47,277 nt of DNA from DASUWK01 sp036378435 (GTDB taxonomy: Bacteria > Chloroflexota > Dormibacteria > Dormibacterales > Dormibacteraceae), in contig DASUWK010000005.1 in the NCBI GenBank assembly GCA_036378435.1, positions 1-47,277 of the forward strand, in the 5' to 3' direction. This document shows positions 35,500 through 42,695 of the stretch, one piece after another (the first letter of the stretch is position 1; each line of letters opens with the position of its first letter). The position numbers and the translations under genes are program-made. The notes under the pieces were generated by a model, which saw only the letters and a program-made list of their open reading frames with translations, was not told where the DNA came from and did no database searches.

Positions 35500-36187
35500 C
35501 CTCCAGCTCGATCCTGCCCTCGAGCAGCGCCTTGCCGAGGATTACCCCAGCCGCCCCGTTGTCGCCCAGCGCCCGGATGTCGTCGGCGCTGGCGATGCCG
35601 CCCGAGTAGAGCACCCAGTGCGAGGTGTGGCGCCGCACCCGGCGCAGTGACTCCACGTCGGGGCCCTGCAGAGTTCCGTCCCGATCGACCGAGGTGAGGA
35701 TCACCGCCGCCAGCGGAGCCTGCTCCCACCGGTTCAGCAGCGCCTCGAGATCGAGCGAGCCGAGCTCCTGCCAGCCCTTCACGGCCGGCCGGCCGGCGAG
35801 AAGGTCGAGGGCGGCGAGCACACGTCCCGGGTGGCTGGTGGCGCAGTCGGTCAGCAGCTCGGGATCGCGCACGGCGGCCGTGCCCATGACGACCCCCGCG
35901 GCTCCCGCGTCGAACCACGCCTCCAGCCGGTCGCGATCGCGGGCTCCGCCGGCCACCTGGACCTCGAGGCCGCTCTCGCGCACGATGCGCTCGACCAGGC
36001 CGCGGTTGTCGCCGGAGTCGCGGGCGGCGTCGAGATCGACCACGTGGAGGCGCTTCGCGCCCCTCTGCGCCGCCGATCGGGCCAGCTCGACCGGGTCGAC
36101 GTCGTAGAACGTCGCGCGGCTGAAGTCACCCTGCTCGAGGCGCACGCAGCGCCCGTCGAGGAGGTCGATGGCGGGGATGACTTCCAC
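35480..36187 (-). CDS. hisA: HisA, ProFAR isomerase (stand-alone)
   Basis: HisA isomerises ProFAR to PRFAR in histidine synthesis. The GTG at 36187 gives 235 residues starting VEVIPAIDLLDGRCVRL, with the first catalytic Asp in PAID. The TIM-barrel continues with LHVVDLDAA, VQVAGGARD, VVMGTAAV, the second acidic site in VLAALDLLAG, VILTSVDRDGTL and the phosphate motif YSGGIASADDI. It lies outside any his operon, between yajQ and the lipoprotein gene. A HisA/TrpF (PriA-like) dual role as in actinobacteria is possible but not shown. Confidence 0.9.
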   Translation of the reverse strand: MEVIPAIDLLDGRCVRLEQGDFSRATFYDVDPVELARSAAQRGAKRLHVVDLDAARDSGDNRGLVERIVRESGLEVQVAGGARDRDRLEAWFDAGAAGVVMGTAAVRDPELLTDCATSHPGRVLAALDLLAGRPAVKGWQELGSLDLEALLNRWEQAPLAAVILTSVDRDGTLQGPDVESLRRVRRHTSHWVLYSGGIASADDIRALGDNGAAGVILGKALLEGRIELEDALAAV

Positions 36188-36218
36188 GGGCCTAATGATG
36201 CCCGGCTGGGCTGGGGCG

Positions 36219-36713
36219 TCAGCGGTAGTTTTTGAACTCCAGGGGGACCGGGATGTCCTCGGCCTCGCGCAGCAGCTTGATCGCCGCCTGAAGCAGGTCC
36301 TTGGAGCTGCTGGCGACCCGCAGTTGATCGCCCTGGATCCGCACCTGGACCTTCGGGCTGACCCCCTGGACCCGCTTCCGCAGGTCGCGCGCGAGGTCGT
36401 CTGTGATGCCGGCGTTGAGAGCAACCTCGAGCTGGCCGCGGCCTCGGCCCACGGTTTTCGGCTCGCCGGCCTTGAACAGCTTGCCGGACAGCCCCCGGCG
36501 AGCCGCCTTCTCGACCAGCACCTGGTAGATCGCCCGCGCTCGGTCCTCGGTCGACGCCTCCAGCACGATCGTGCTGTCGCGCAGCGTGATGGTGGGATCG
36601 GTGCCCTTGAAGTCGAACCGGGTGCCGACCTCCCGCCGGGTCTGGTCCAGGGCGTTGGTCAGCTCGGCCTGGTCGTACTCCGAGACCACGTCGAACGAGA
36701 ACTCCTGGGCCAT
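36219..36713 (-). CDS. yajQ: YajQ family nucleotide-binding protein
   Basis: The 164-residue protein matches YajQ from end to end: FSFDVVSEYDQAELTNALDQTRREVGTRFDFKGT at the N-terminus, then RGLSGKLFKAGEPKTVGRGRGQLEVALNAGI, and the closing KVQVRIQGDQLRVASSSKDLLQAAIKLLRE and VPLEFKNYR. Some YajQ proteins bind cyclic di-GMP and act in gene regulation. The family consists of two ferredoxin-like halves. It sits 31 nt before hisA and 9 nt after the membrane protein gene, all on the minus strand. Confidence 0.94.
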   Translation of the reverse strand: MAQEFSFDVVSEYDQAELTNALDQTRREVGTRFDFKGTDPTITLRDSTIVLEASTEDRARAIYQVLVEKAARRGLSGKLFKAGEPKTVGRGRGQLEVALNAGITDDLARDLRKRVQGVSPKVQVRIQGDQLRVASSSKDLLQAAIKLLREAEDIPVPLEFKNYR

Positions 36714-36722
36714 GGCTGGAGG

Positions 36723-37106
36723 TCAGCCGCCGGCGCGGACGGCGGCCACCACCCCGATGGCGGTCGCGACCGCCGCGAGGCCCACGATCAGGAGCGAGCT
36801 GAGCACCAGCAATGCGCCGATCCCGGCCGTCGCCTCGTCGAGGTTCTCGGCGACCACCTCACCCGGCAGGGGCGGCGGCGGCCCGTATTGGAGGTCGAAG
36901 AGGTCGGCGCGGCGCGCGCGCTGCTCGAGCTCGCCCAGCACCTGCTTCCCCGCCGGCGGAATCGGGCGCTCTTCGAGGTTCATGAGCGCGTGCCGGAGGT
37001 TGTCGCGGGTGCGCCCGAGCTCGGTGACCATCATGTCCAGCGTTCGGGAAGCCTCGGGCGCGGGGTGCTCGCGGCGGAGCTCCGCGATGATGTCGTAAAG
37101 GGTCAT
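36723..37106 (-). CDS. Hypothetical tail-anchored protein
   Basis: The 127-residue protein has a helical cytoplasmic part (EASRTLDMMVTELGRTRDNLRHALMNLEERPI), a Pro-rich stretch (YGPPPPLPGE) and one C-terminal membrane segment (GIGALLVLSSLLIVGLAAVATAIGVVAAV, about 95-123) with almost no tail. That layout suggests insertion by the C-terminus with the bulk in the cytoplasm. No family recognised. It lies between the thioesterase and yajQ genes. Confidence 0.65.
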   Translation of the reverse strand: MTLYDIIAELRREHPAPEASRTLDMMVTELGRTRDNLRHALMNLEERPIPPAGKQVLGELEQRARRADLFDLQYGPPPPLPGEVVAENLDEATAGIGALLVLSSLLIVGLAAVATAIGVVAAVRAGG

Positions 37107-37121
37107 CGCCGGAAAGTCAGT

Positions 37122-37934
37122 CTAAAAGGCCCGCTGCAGCATCTGCTGCACGCTGCTCGCCAAAAGGCGGCCGTCCTCCGACCAGATCCGCAGCCAGCCG
37201 CCCATCACCCCGCCGCTCGCCAGCGGCGTCTCCGCGTCCACGAGCAGCCACTCAGCCTCCACGCCGGGGTCGTGGATGGTCACGGCGAGGTCCAGGCTGA
37301 CGCCCCAGAACGGAGGCGGCCACCGCGCGTGCGCCATCTGCGCGGCCGGGAAGATGAAGGTGTCGGCCAGGATCACGAGACGGGCCGCCGCGAGGTCGTC
37401 CGCGGCGAACGTAGCCGTGGGCCGGAACCGGATCCACGTGCGCAGCGCGGCGCGACCGGGCACGTTCGGGTCCTGGCCCGGCAGCGGGACCGGCCGGTAG
37501 TCGAAGTTCCTCCAGAAGGGGAAAGGCGGCCAGTCGGGGACATAGGTCTCGATCGGCGGGTAGGTCTCGGGCGGCTCGACGTCCGGCCGCTCGGCGGTGT
37601 TGTGGTCGACACCGTCGCCGGGCTGGACCGTCCAGACCATCGCTTCCGCCACCCGGCGGCCCTTCTGGTCGGCGTCCACGCGGAGGGACTCGACGCGACG
37701 CGAGCTCCTGAGCGAGGTGACGCTCAGGTCGACCTCGCCTTCCTCGGCGGGATTGAGGTAGTGGCAGTAGTACGTGACCGGCTGCTTGAACTGCGAGGCC
37801 GTCACGGCCGCGCGGAGAGCCAGCGCGGATAGAAAGCCGCCGGACGGCGCCAGGAGCCGCCAGTCCTCCGTGATCGCCGCGCGATAGGTGCCGTCCGCTC
37901 CTGCCAGAGCCGTGTCGTTGTCGAGATCTGCCAA
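37122..37934 (-). CDS. TesB-like acyl-CoA thioesterase
   Basis: The TTG at 37934, with GGGGAGG about nine nt upstream, gives 270 residues. The double hot-dog pattern is visible. The first half has DGTYRAAITEDWRLLAPSGGFLSALALRAAVTAS and VTYYCHYLNPAEEGEVDLSV. The second half has DDLAAARLVILADTFIFPAAQ, WGVSLDLAVTIHDPGVEAEWLLVDAETPLASGG and the closing RIWSEDGRLLASSVQQMLQR. The catalytic acid lies in SLDLAVTIHD as in TesB-like enzymes. It would hydrolyse acyl-CoA. It is divergent from ilvE with 37 bp between the starts and leads the minus-strand run. Confidence 0.85.
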   Translation of the reverse strand: MADLDNDTALAGADGTYRAAITEDWRLLAPSGGFLSALALRAAVTASQFKQPVTYYCHYLNPAEEGEVDLSVTSLRSSRRVESLRVDADQKGRRVAEAMVWTVQPGDGVDHNTAERPDVEPPETYPPIETYVPDWPPFPFWRNFDYRPVPLPGQDPNVPGRAALRTWIRFRPTATFAADDLAAARLVILADTFIFPAAQMAHARWPPPFWGVSLDLAVTIHDPGVEAEWLLVDAETPLASGGVMGGWLRIWSEDGRLLASSVQQMLQRAF

Positions 37935-37957
37935 CCGGCGGTTCCTCCCCTGCGCCC

Positions 37958-37963
37958 TAGAAT
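37958..37963 (+). promoter_or_regulatory. ilvE: -10 box TAGAAT, leaderless start of ilvE
   Basis: TAGAAT lies 8 nt before the ilvE ATG at 37972. The gene has no Shine-Dalgarno sequence, so transcription probably starts within a nucleotide or two of the ATG. No clear -35 box is present. The same box at similar distance precedes pdxS. Confidence 0.55.
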
Positions 37964-37971
37964 CCGAAGTG

Positions 37972-38919
37972 ATGCGCGCACAGCCACACGTCCGGCCCGA
38001 GCACCCCAACACGTGGGTGTTCTTCGACGGCGAGATCACTCGCTACCACGACGTCCGCCTGGGCTTGATGACGCATGCGCTGCACTACGGTACGGGCATC
38101 TTCGAAGGCATTCGCGCCTACTGGAACCCCAAGCAGGAGCAGCTGCACCTGCTCCTCGCGGCTCCGCACTACGAGCGGATGGCGAGGTCGGCGCGGGTTC
38201 TGCGGATGACCCTCCCGTACTCGACCGAGGAGCTGGTCGGGACGACGGTCGAGCTGCTGCGTCGCAACGGTTTCAAGCAGGACGTCTATATCCGCCCGCT
38301 GCTGTTCAAGTCCACCGAGGAGATCGGCGTGCGCCTGCACAACCTGGACGAGAGCTTCGCGATCTACATGGCCCCCTTCGGGAACTACGTCGAGATCGAG
38401 GAGGGCATCGCGTGCTCGGTAGTCTCGTGGCGGCGCGTCTCGGACGCCGCGCTGCCGGCGCGGGCGAAGATCACGGGCGCCTACGCCAACTCCGCCCTGA
38501 GCAAGAGTGAGGCGATCGAGAACGGGTTCGACGAGGCCATCGTGCTGACGGAGGACGGGCATGTCTCGGAGGGCTCGGCGGAGAACCTCTTCATGTACAA
38601 GGACGGGGTCTGGCTCACGCCGGCGGTCACCGACGACATCCTCGAGGGCATCACGCGGAAGAAGGTGATGGACCTGATCCGGGACGAGCTTGGGCTTCAG
38701 GTGGTGGAGCGCAGCATCGATCGCACCGAGCTCTACACCTGCGACGAGCTCTTCCTCTGCGGAACAGGCGCCCAGATCTCCCCGGTGACCTCGGTCGACC
38801 GGCGCCCGGTCGGCGACGGGCACGTCGGCGAGTTCACCCAGGAGCTGCAGGAGATCTATTTCGGAGCCTGCCGCGGCGAGTCGCCGAAGTACAGCGACTG
38901 GACGATCCCGATCTACTAA
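37972..38919 (+). CDS. ilvE: Branched-chain amino acid aminotransferase
   Basis: IlvE moves the amino group between glutamate and the branched-chain keto acids with PLP. The 315-residue protein starts VFFDGEITRYHDVRLGLMTHALHYGTGIFEGIRAYW, the class IV fold. The PLP lysine is Lys166 in ARAKITGAYANSALSKSEA. EDGHVSEGSAENLF and FLCGTGAQISPVTSVD are also family motifs. At 315 residues it has the usual length. The ATG was chosen because the next upstream start would add nothing family-like. Confidence 0.94.
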   Translation: MRAQPHVRPEHPNTWVFFDGEITRYHDVRLGLMTHALHYGTGIFEGIRAYWNPKQEQLHLLLAAPHYERMARSARVLRMTLPYSTEELVGTTVELLRRNGFKQDVYIRPLLFKSTEEIGVRLHNLDESFAIYMAPFGNYVEIEEGIACSVVSWRRVSDAALPARAKITGAYANSALSKSEAIENGFDEAIVLTEDGHVSEGSAENLFMYKDGVWLTPAVTDDILEGITRKKVMDLIRDELGLQVVERSIDRTELYTCDELFLCGTGAQISPVTSVDRRPVGDGHVGEFTQELQEIYFGACRGESPKYSDWTIPIY

Positions 38920-38939
38920 CGCGGCGCGAGCCGCGCCGA

Positions 38940-38945
38940 TAGACT
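38940..38945 (+). promoter_or_regulatory. -10-like TAGACT in front of the glycerate kinase gene
   Basis: TAGACT ends 10 nt before the ATG at 38956, in the 36-nt gap after ilvE. No Shine-Dalgarno sequence is present. This could be a leaderless or very short-leader start; read-through from ilvE is also possible. Confidence 0.35.
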
Positions 38946-38955
38946 CGGGCCGCCG

Positions 38956-40095
38956 ATGCGCTTCGTCGCCGCTCCCAACGCGTTCAAGGGCAGCCTGACG
39001 GCGCCGGAGGCGGCGGCGGCGATCAGCCGGGGAATCCGCGCCGTGTTTACCGACGTCGAGGTCCTTGAGGTGCCCATCGCCGACGGTGGCGACGGCACCG
39101 TGGCCGCGCTGGTCGCGGCGCGCCGCGGCGAGCTCAGGCAAGCGGAGGTGGAAGGGCCGCTCGGAGCGCCGGTGGATGCCGCTTTCGGGCTGATCGACGG
39201 AGGCGGCGCTGCGGTAGTCGAGCTGGCGTCGGCCAGCGGGCTCACCCTGCTCGCAGCCGACCGGCTCGACCCGCTTCGGGCCTCCACCTTCGGCTTCGGG
39301 CAGCTTCTGGAGGCAGCACGGCGCGCGGGGGCGACCCGGATCATCGCCGGGATCGGTGGTTCCGCCACCAACGACGGTGGCGCGGGCATGGCCCAAGCGC
39401 TCGGCTACCGACTCCTCGACGAGAGCGGGGCCGAGCTGCCGCGAGGCGCCCAGCCCCTGGCGCGGCTGGCGCGGATCGACGCGGCGGGACTCGATCCGGC
39501 GTGGCGGAAGATCAGGGTCGAGGTGGCGACGGACGTGCGAAACCCGCTATGCGGACCGGATGGAGCCACGGCGGTGTACGGTCCGCAGAAAGGCGTCGCC
39601 CCTGAGATGGTCTCCGAGCTCGATTCCGCCCTTGCCCACCTGGCAGACGTCGTCGCGCGGGATCTCGGCATCGAGGTCGCCGAGCTCGCGGGGGCGGGCG
39701 CTGCAGGCGGGACCGGGGCCGGCCTCGCCGCCTTCCTCCACGCGACCCTCGAGCCCGGCGCCCCGCTGGTCGTGGAGGCCTCGGGTTTCGACGCCGCGCT
39801 GCTGGGCGCCGCTTGCGTATTCACCGGTGAAGGCGCCGTCGATCGCCAGACTCTGTTCGGCAAGGCGCCGATCGAGGTGGCTCGGCGCGCTCGCGCCGCG
39901 GGCGTCCCCACCGTGCTGCTAGCCGGCAGCCTCGGCGAGGGCTGGCGTGAGGTCTACGAGCACGGCGTGGACGCGGTGCAGCCGATCTCGGAGGGACCGG
40001 CGTCGCTCGAGAGCCTCGAGGCGAGTGCGGGCGCTCTCCTCGAGCGGGCCGCCGAGCGGGCCTGCCGTCTGCTGGCGGTGAGTCTCAAGCATTGA
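38956..40095 (+). CDS. glxK: Glycerate 2-kinase (GlxK/GarK family)
   Basis: It phosphorylates glycerate to 2-phosphoglycerate, linking glyoxylate or hydroxypyruvate metabolism to glycolysis. The 379-residue protein has the family opening RFVAAPNAFKGSLTAPEAAAAISRGI, PIADGGDGTVAAL, the nucleotide motif IIAGIGGSATNDGGAGMAQALG (about 131-152), ATDVRNPLCGPDGATAVYGPQKG (about 193-215) and VFTGEGAVDRQTLFGKAP (about 293-310). Length is normal. Its end overlaps the following sigma gene by TTGA, a coupling I cannot explain by function. Confidence 0.92.
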   Translation: MRFVAAPNAFKGSLTAPEAAAAISRGIRAVFTDVEVLEVPIADGGDGTVAALVAARRGELRQAEVEGPLGAPVDAAFGLIDGGGAAVVELASASGLTLLAADRLDPLRASTFGFGQLLEAARRAGATRIIAGIGGSATNDGGAGMAQALGYRLLDESGAELPRGAQPLARLARIDAAGLDPAWRKIRVEVATDVRNPLCGPDGATAVYGPQKGVAPEMVSELDSALAHLADVVARDLGIEVAELAGAGAAGGTGAGLAAFLHATLEPGAPLVVEASGFDAALLGAACVFTGEGAVDRQTLFGKAPIEVARRARAAGVPTVLLAGSLGEGWREVYEHGVDAVQPISEGPASLESLEASAGALLERAAERACRLLAVSLKH

Positions 40096-40877
40096 GCGAG
40101 GTCGCGACCGAGTCCGACAGCGTCTCTCCGCGAGCCGGTGAGCCGAGCGACATCGAGCTGGTCAGGCGCTACCGCGGCGGCGATGCGCGCGCCTTCGAGG
40201 AGCTCCATCGCCGCTACGTCGGGCCGATCTTCCGGCTCGTGAAGTCGAAGCTCGGCGACGCGCTGCTGGCCGAAGACGTGTCGCAGGAGACCTTCTTGAA
40301 GGCGCTGCGACAGCTGGACTCGATGGACGAAGAGTTCAACTTCGGCGGCTGGATCCACACGGTGGCCAGGAACCTCTGCTACGACGAGCTGCGGCGCCGC
40401 CGCCGGGATCTGCGGGTCGAAGCTCCGGACGGCGAAGACCAGGAAGACCTGATGGACCGCCTGCCGGCGACATCGGGCCGGTTCGATCCGGTGGAGGTCT
40501 CGGAGAGCAATGACATGCGGCGGCGCATCTGGGAGGTCGCGCAGCGCCTGCCGGAGAAGTACCGCCTGGTGCTGACCCTGCGCGAGCTGCAGGGGCTGAG
40601 CTACCGCCAGATCGCGCGTTCGCTCCGCATCAGCGAGAGCGCCGTCGAGACGCTCGTCTACCGCGCGCGGCTGCGCTTCAAAGAGGAATACATGGCGGCC
40701 GAGGGCGAGCAGCGCCTCGACTGCGCCCAGGTGAAGCCGTTGCTGGCGCCCTATCTGTCGGGCAAGCTGCGGCGGGCCCAGGAAGACATGGTCCGGGAGC
40801 ACCTGGCGACGTGCGTCAAGTGCTCGCGCATGATCGGCGGCCGCGTCCCGGCCGCGTCAAAGGGGGAAGATCCATGA
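40092..40877 (+). CDS. ECF sigma factor with a fused C-terminal anti-sigma-type zinc finger
   Basis: The first 200 residues form an ECF sigma factor: region 2 (FEELHRRYVGPIFRLVKSKLGDALLAEDVSQETFLKAL and GWIHTVARNLCYDELRRRR) and region 4 (LPEKYRLVLTLRELQGLSYRQIARSLRISESAVETLVYRARLRFKE, about 150-198). The tail (about 207-261) contains Cys211 and His237-x3-Cys241-x2-Cys244, the pattern of the zf-HC2 (ZAS) domain found in anti-sigma factors. The protein thus carries its own regulatory zinc finger, which suggests redox or zinc control without a separate anti-sigma. The start is TTG, and its stop overlaps the next ATG. Confidence 0.88.
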   Translation: MSEVATESDSVSPRAGEPSDIELVRRYRGGDARAFEELHRRYVGPIFRLVKSKLGDALLAEDVSQETFLKALRQLDSMDEEFNFGGWIHTVARNLCYDELRRRRRDLRVEAPDGEDQEDLMDRLPATSGRFDPVEVSESNDMRRRIWEVAQRLPEKYRLVLTLRELQGLSYRQIARSLRISESAVETLVYRARLRFKEEYMAAEGEQRLDCAQVKPLLAPYLSGKLRRAQEDMVREHLATCVKCSRMIGGRVPAASKGEDP

Positions 40878-41437
40878 GGGTTTCGGTCCGCTTCTTCGAC
40901 GACGAGACGATTGAGGGCAACGCTCTCGAGCTCACCTTCGAGCAGCCGGATTTCCAGCTCGAGGTGGAGGGCGCGGAAGGTCTCGAGAACAACGAGATGG
41001 CGTGGATTCCGCTCAACGCCGTCAAGTGGGTCGAGTTCCCGGGCGAGACGATCCCGCCGAGCTCGGGGAGCAAGCGCAAGGTGGCGATCCGCTTCTTCGA
41101 CGGCGAGGTCCTGCGCGGCTACACCTCGGACGACGTGGCGCGATACTCGCTCGGCTTCGTACTGCTGCTGCACCCCGAAGCCGACTCGGGTGGCACCCCG
41201 CGGCGGCTCGGGATCCCTTTCTCCGCGATCAAGGCCGTCTTCTACGTCCGGCAGTTCGACGGCCGGACGGAGGAGCAGCGCGGCCTGCCTTCGGAGAGCT
41301 ACCTGGCCAAGCGCACGATGGCGCCGCTGCTCGACGTGATGGACGAGATGGAGATGCTCCAGAAGCTCCACGAGAGCGGCGTGATCAGCGAGGCGGAGTT
41401 CCGTGAGAAGCGCACGGCGGTGCTGGAGCGCCTCTAA
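40874..41437 (+). CDS. Tandem-repeat beta protein with a C-terminal SHOCT motif
   Basis: The ATG at 40874 (ATGA overlap) gives 187 residues. Two similar halves each open with a VRFFDDETIEG / IRFFDGEVLRG strand and close with an IPLNAVKWVEF / IPFSAIKAVFYV segment (about 2-58 and 69-130). The C-terminus LDVMDEMEMLQKLHESGVISEAEFREKRTAVLERL fits the SHOCT motif, a short helical tail of unknown function. The N-terminal repeats have no name I can give. Co-translation with the sigma factor suggests a partner or target-regulating role. Confidence 0.72.
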   Translation: MRVSVRFFDDETIEGNALELTFEQPDFQLEVEGAEGLENNEMAWIPLNAVKWVEFPGETIPPSSGSKRKVAIRFFDGEVLRGYTSDDVARYSLGFVLLLHPEADSGGTPRRLGIPFSAIKAVFYVRQFDGRTEEQRGLPSESYLAKRTMAPLLDVMDEMEMLQKLHESGVISEAEFREKRTAVLERL

Positions 41438-41465
41438 GGGACCCCCGGCCGGCCGCGGGCCCTTA
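41435..41465. terminator. Terminator-like hairpin between convergent genes
   Basis: TAAGGG-a-CCC (41435-41444) pairs with GGGCCCTTA (41457-41465): nine base pairs with one bulged A, and a 12-nt loop that is itself palindromic. It starts at the stop of the SHOCT gene and lies before the convergent lipoprotein gene end. There is no T-tract beyond the CTTA, so termination strength is unsure. A second 14-bp palindrome GGCTCAGCTGAGCC lies at 41513-41526. Confidence 0.5.
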
Positions 41466-41502
41466 CCTCGAGGCGTGAACGGGCGCTCGGCCGGCCGCGG
41501 GG
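41446..41502. repeat. Direct repeat of a palindrome, again 42 bp apart
   Basis: CGGCCGGCCGCGGG occurs at 41446-41459 and 41488-41501, each containing the perfect 10-bp palindrome CGGCCGGCCG. The spacing is 42 bp, as in the two CATCCGCCGGCGGATG doublets of the purine operon, although the sequence differs. It fills the gap between the convergent SHOCT and lipoprotein genes. Confidence 0.65.
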
Positions 41503-41515
41503 CCCTCTCGGGGGC

Positions 41516-42694
41516 TCAGCTGAGCCACCACTGCTCCACGTTCCAGAGGTCAGTCGCCGACGTGTCGTTCGGAACGAGGCCGTGCAGGTGCGGCGACACA
41601 GCCCGCGCTTCTGGCCAGCGCAAGAGCGGGATCGCATTCGGGGGTAGGGCCTGACCCTCGTCCGCATAGAGGGCCAGCGACGGTCCGGCGGCCGGTGTGA
41701 GCAGCTCCGCCAGCCGATCGCAGACCCGCCGCACGCTCACCCCCAGCGCTCCCCACCGCATGGCCAGCGTCGCCGCCTCCTGATCCCGGACGGGGTCGTC
41801 GCACAACGTCCGCAGCGTGACCTCGACGTGCCGGCCAGCCAGCAGCCAGCGCGCCAAGCTCAGCGACTCGGGTCCGCCGACCGGGGCCGCCCGGCCGGCG
41901 AATGCCGCCGCTGAGAGGTCAGGTCGACTCGCGGCCAGTGACAGAGCGGCCGCCTCGCGGACGTCGAGGTCGTGCGGCACCAGCGCCTCGACCCGGCTCG
42001 AGGTCGTGATCTCCGGGCGGAGGGGACCGAAGGCGCCACTTAGGTCGGCCGGGCCGAGGTGGGGCAGGTAGTCGAACTCGCCCGCGATGGCCGCGAAGAC
42101 CATCGCGTCGTGGCTCGGCGTGCGCACCTCGTCGATTTCGGCCAGCAGTGGCCGCGGGCCGTGGTAGTGCGGGTTGCGCACGAATCGCAGCTCCGTCGTC
42201 GACGCCGCGGTCAGCATGAAGGGCCCTGAGGCCAGCTGCCCGGTCGGCCGAGCCGGGGTGATGAACAGCAGGTCGAGCCGCCGCAGGTCGGCGGTGGCAA
42301 AGCGCACCTTGTCGCGGCCGACGGCGACCGCGGTCACGCCCGCGCACTGTGCGGCACAGCTGCGCACGACGTCCGCCGCGGTGAGCGGCGTGCCGTCCGA
42401 CCAGAGCAGCCGACGCCGAAGCGTCACCACGATTGCCCCGCGGGATGGTCGCGGAACCGCGCTAGCGAGGTCGGGCAGGCGACGGCCGGCCGGGTCTGTG
42501 AGCCAGAGCCGCCCGAAGACCAGCGTGTCGGCGCGCAGGCGCGCGCGGGTAGTGGGCGGACTCGGGTCGAAGGTACCCGGCGCCTCCCAGTCGGCCATCG
42601 TGAGGACGGGTCGCGAAACCACCGACTTCGGTGCTGGGGCTGGCCGCGCAGGAGTACAGGCGACCCCGAGGGCGAGGGGTAGAATCGCCAGCAT
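41516..42694 (-). CDS. Extracellular solute-binding lipoprotein (family 5-like), short form
   Basis: The ATG at 42694 gives 392 residues with a short lipoprotein signal (LAILPLALGVAC). The mature part follows family 5 (OppA/DppA) proteins: RPVLTMADWEAPGTFDPSPP, ADTLVFGRLWLTDPAGRRLPDLASAVPRPS, LRRRLLWSDGTPLTAADVVRS and TTELRFVRNPHYHGPRPLLAEIDEVRTP. Usual members are about 500-550 residues, so this is short, and no permease or ATPase gene is nearby. It could bind peptides for an uptake system encoded elsewhere. Its start codon is 1 nt from that of pdxS on the other strand. Confidence 0.8.
   Translation of the reverse strand: MLAILPLALGVACTPARPAPAPKSVVSRPVLTMADWEAPGTFDPSPPTTRARLRADTLVFGRLWLTDPAGRRLPDLASAVPRPSRGAIVVTLRRRLLWSDGTPLTAADVVRSCAAQCAGVTAVAVGRDKVRFATADLRRLDLLFITPARPTGQLASGPFMLTAASTTELRFVRNPHYHGPRPLLAEIDEVRTPSHDAMVFAAIAGEFDYLPHLGPADLSGAFGPLRPEITTSSRVEALVPHDLDVREAAALSLAASRPDLSAAAFAGRAAPVGGPESLSLARWLLAGRHVEVTLRTLCDDPVRDQEAATLAMRWGALGVSVRRVCDRLAELLTPAAGPSLALYADEGQALPPNAIPLLRWPEARAVSPHLHGLVPNDTSATDLWNVEQWWLS
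42680..42685 (+). promoter_or_regulatory. pdxS: -10 box TAGAAT in front of pdxS
   Basis: TAGAAT ends 10 nt before the pdxS GTG at 42696, the same hexamer seen before ilvE. It lies inside the signal-peptide codons of the divergent lipoprotein gene. No Shine-Dalgarno sequence is seen, which again suggests a leaderless or near-leaderless mRNA. Confidence 0.45.
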
Positions 42695-42695
42695 C

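Noticed and set aside
36168..37832. A 554-codon plus-strand open frame over the yajQ-thioesterase region
   Set aside because: YajQ, the membrane protein and the thioesterase on the other strand have clear protein features; this frame has none.
42174..42695. A 173-residue N-terminal extension of PdxS
   Set aside because: PdxS begins at its normal place with the GTG at 42696; the upstream part is antisense to the solute-binding protein and unlike any PdxS.
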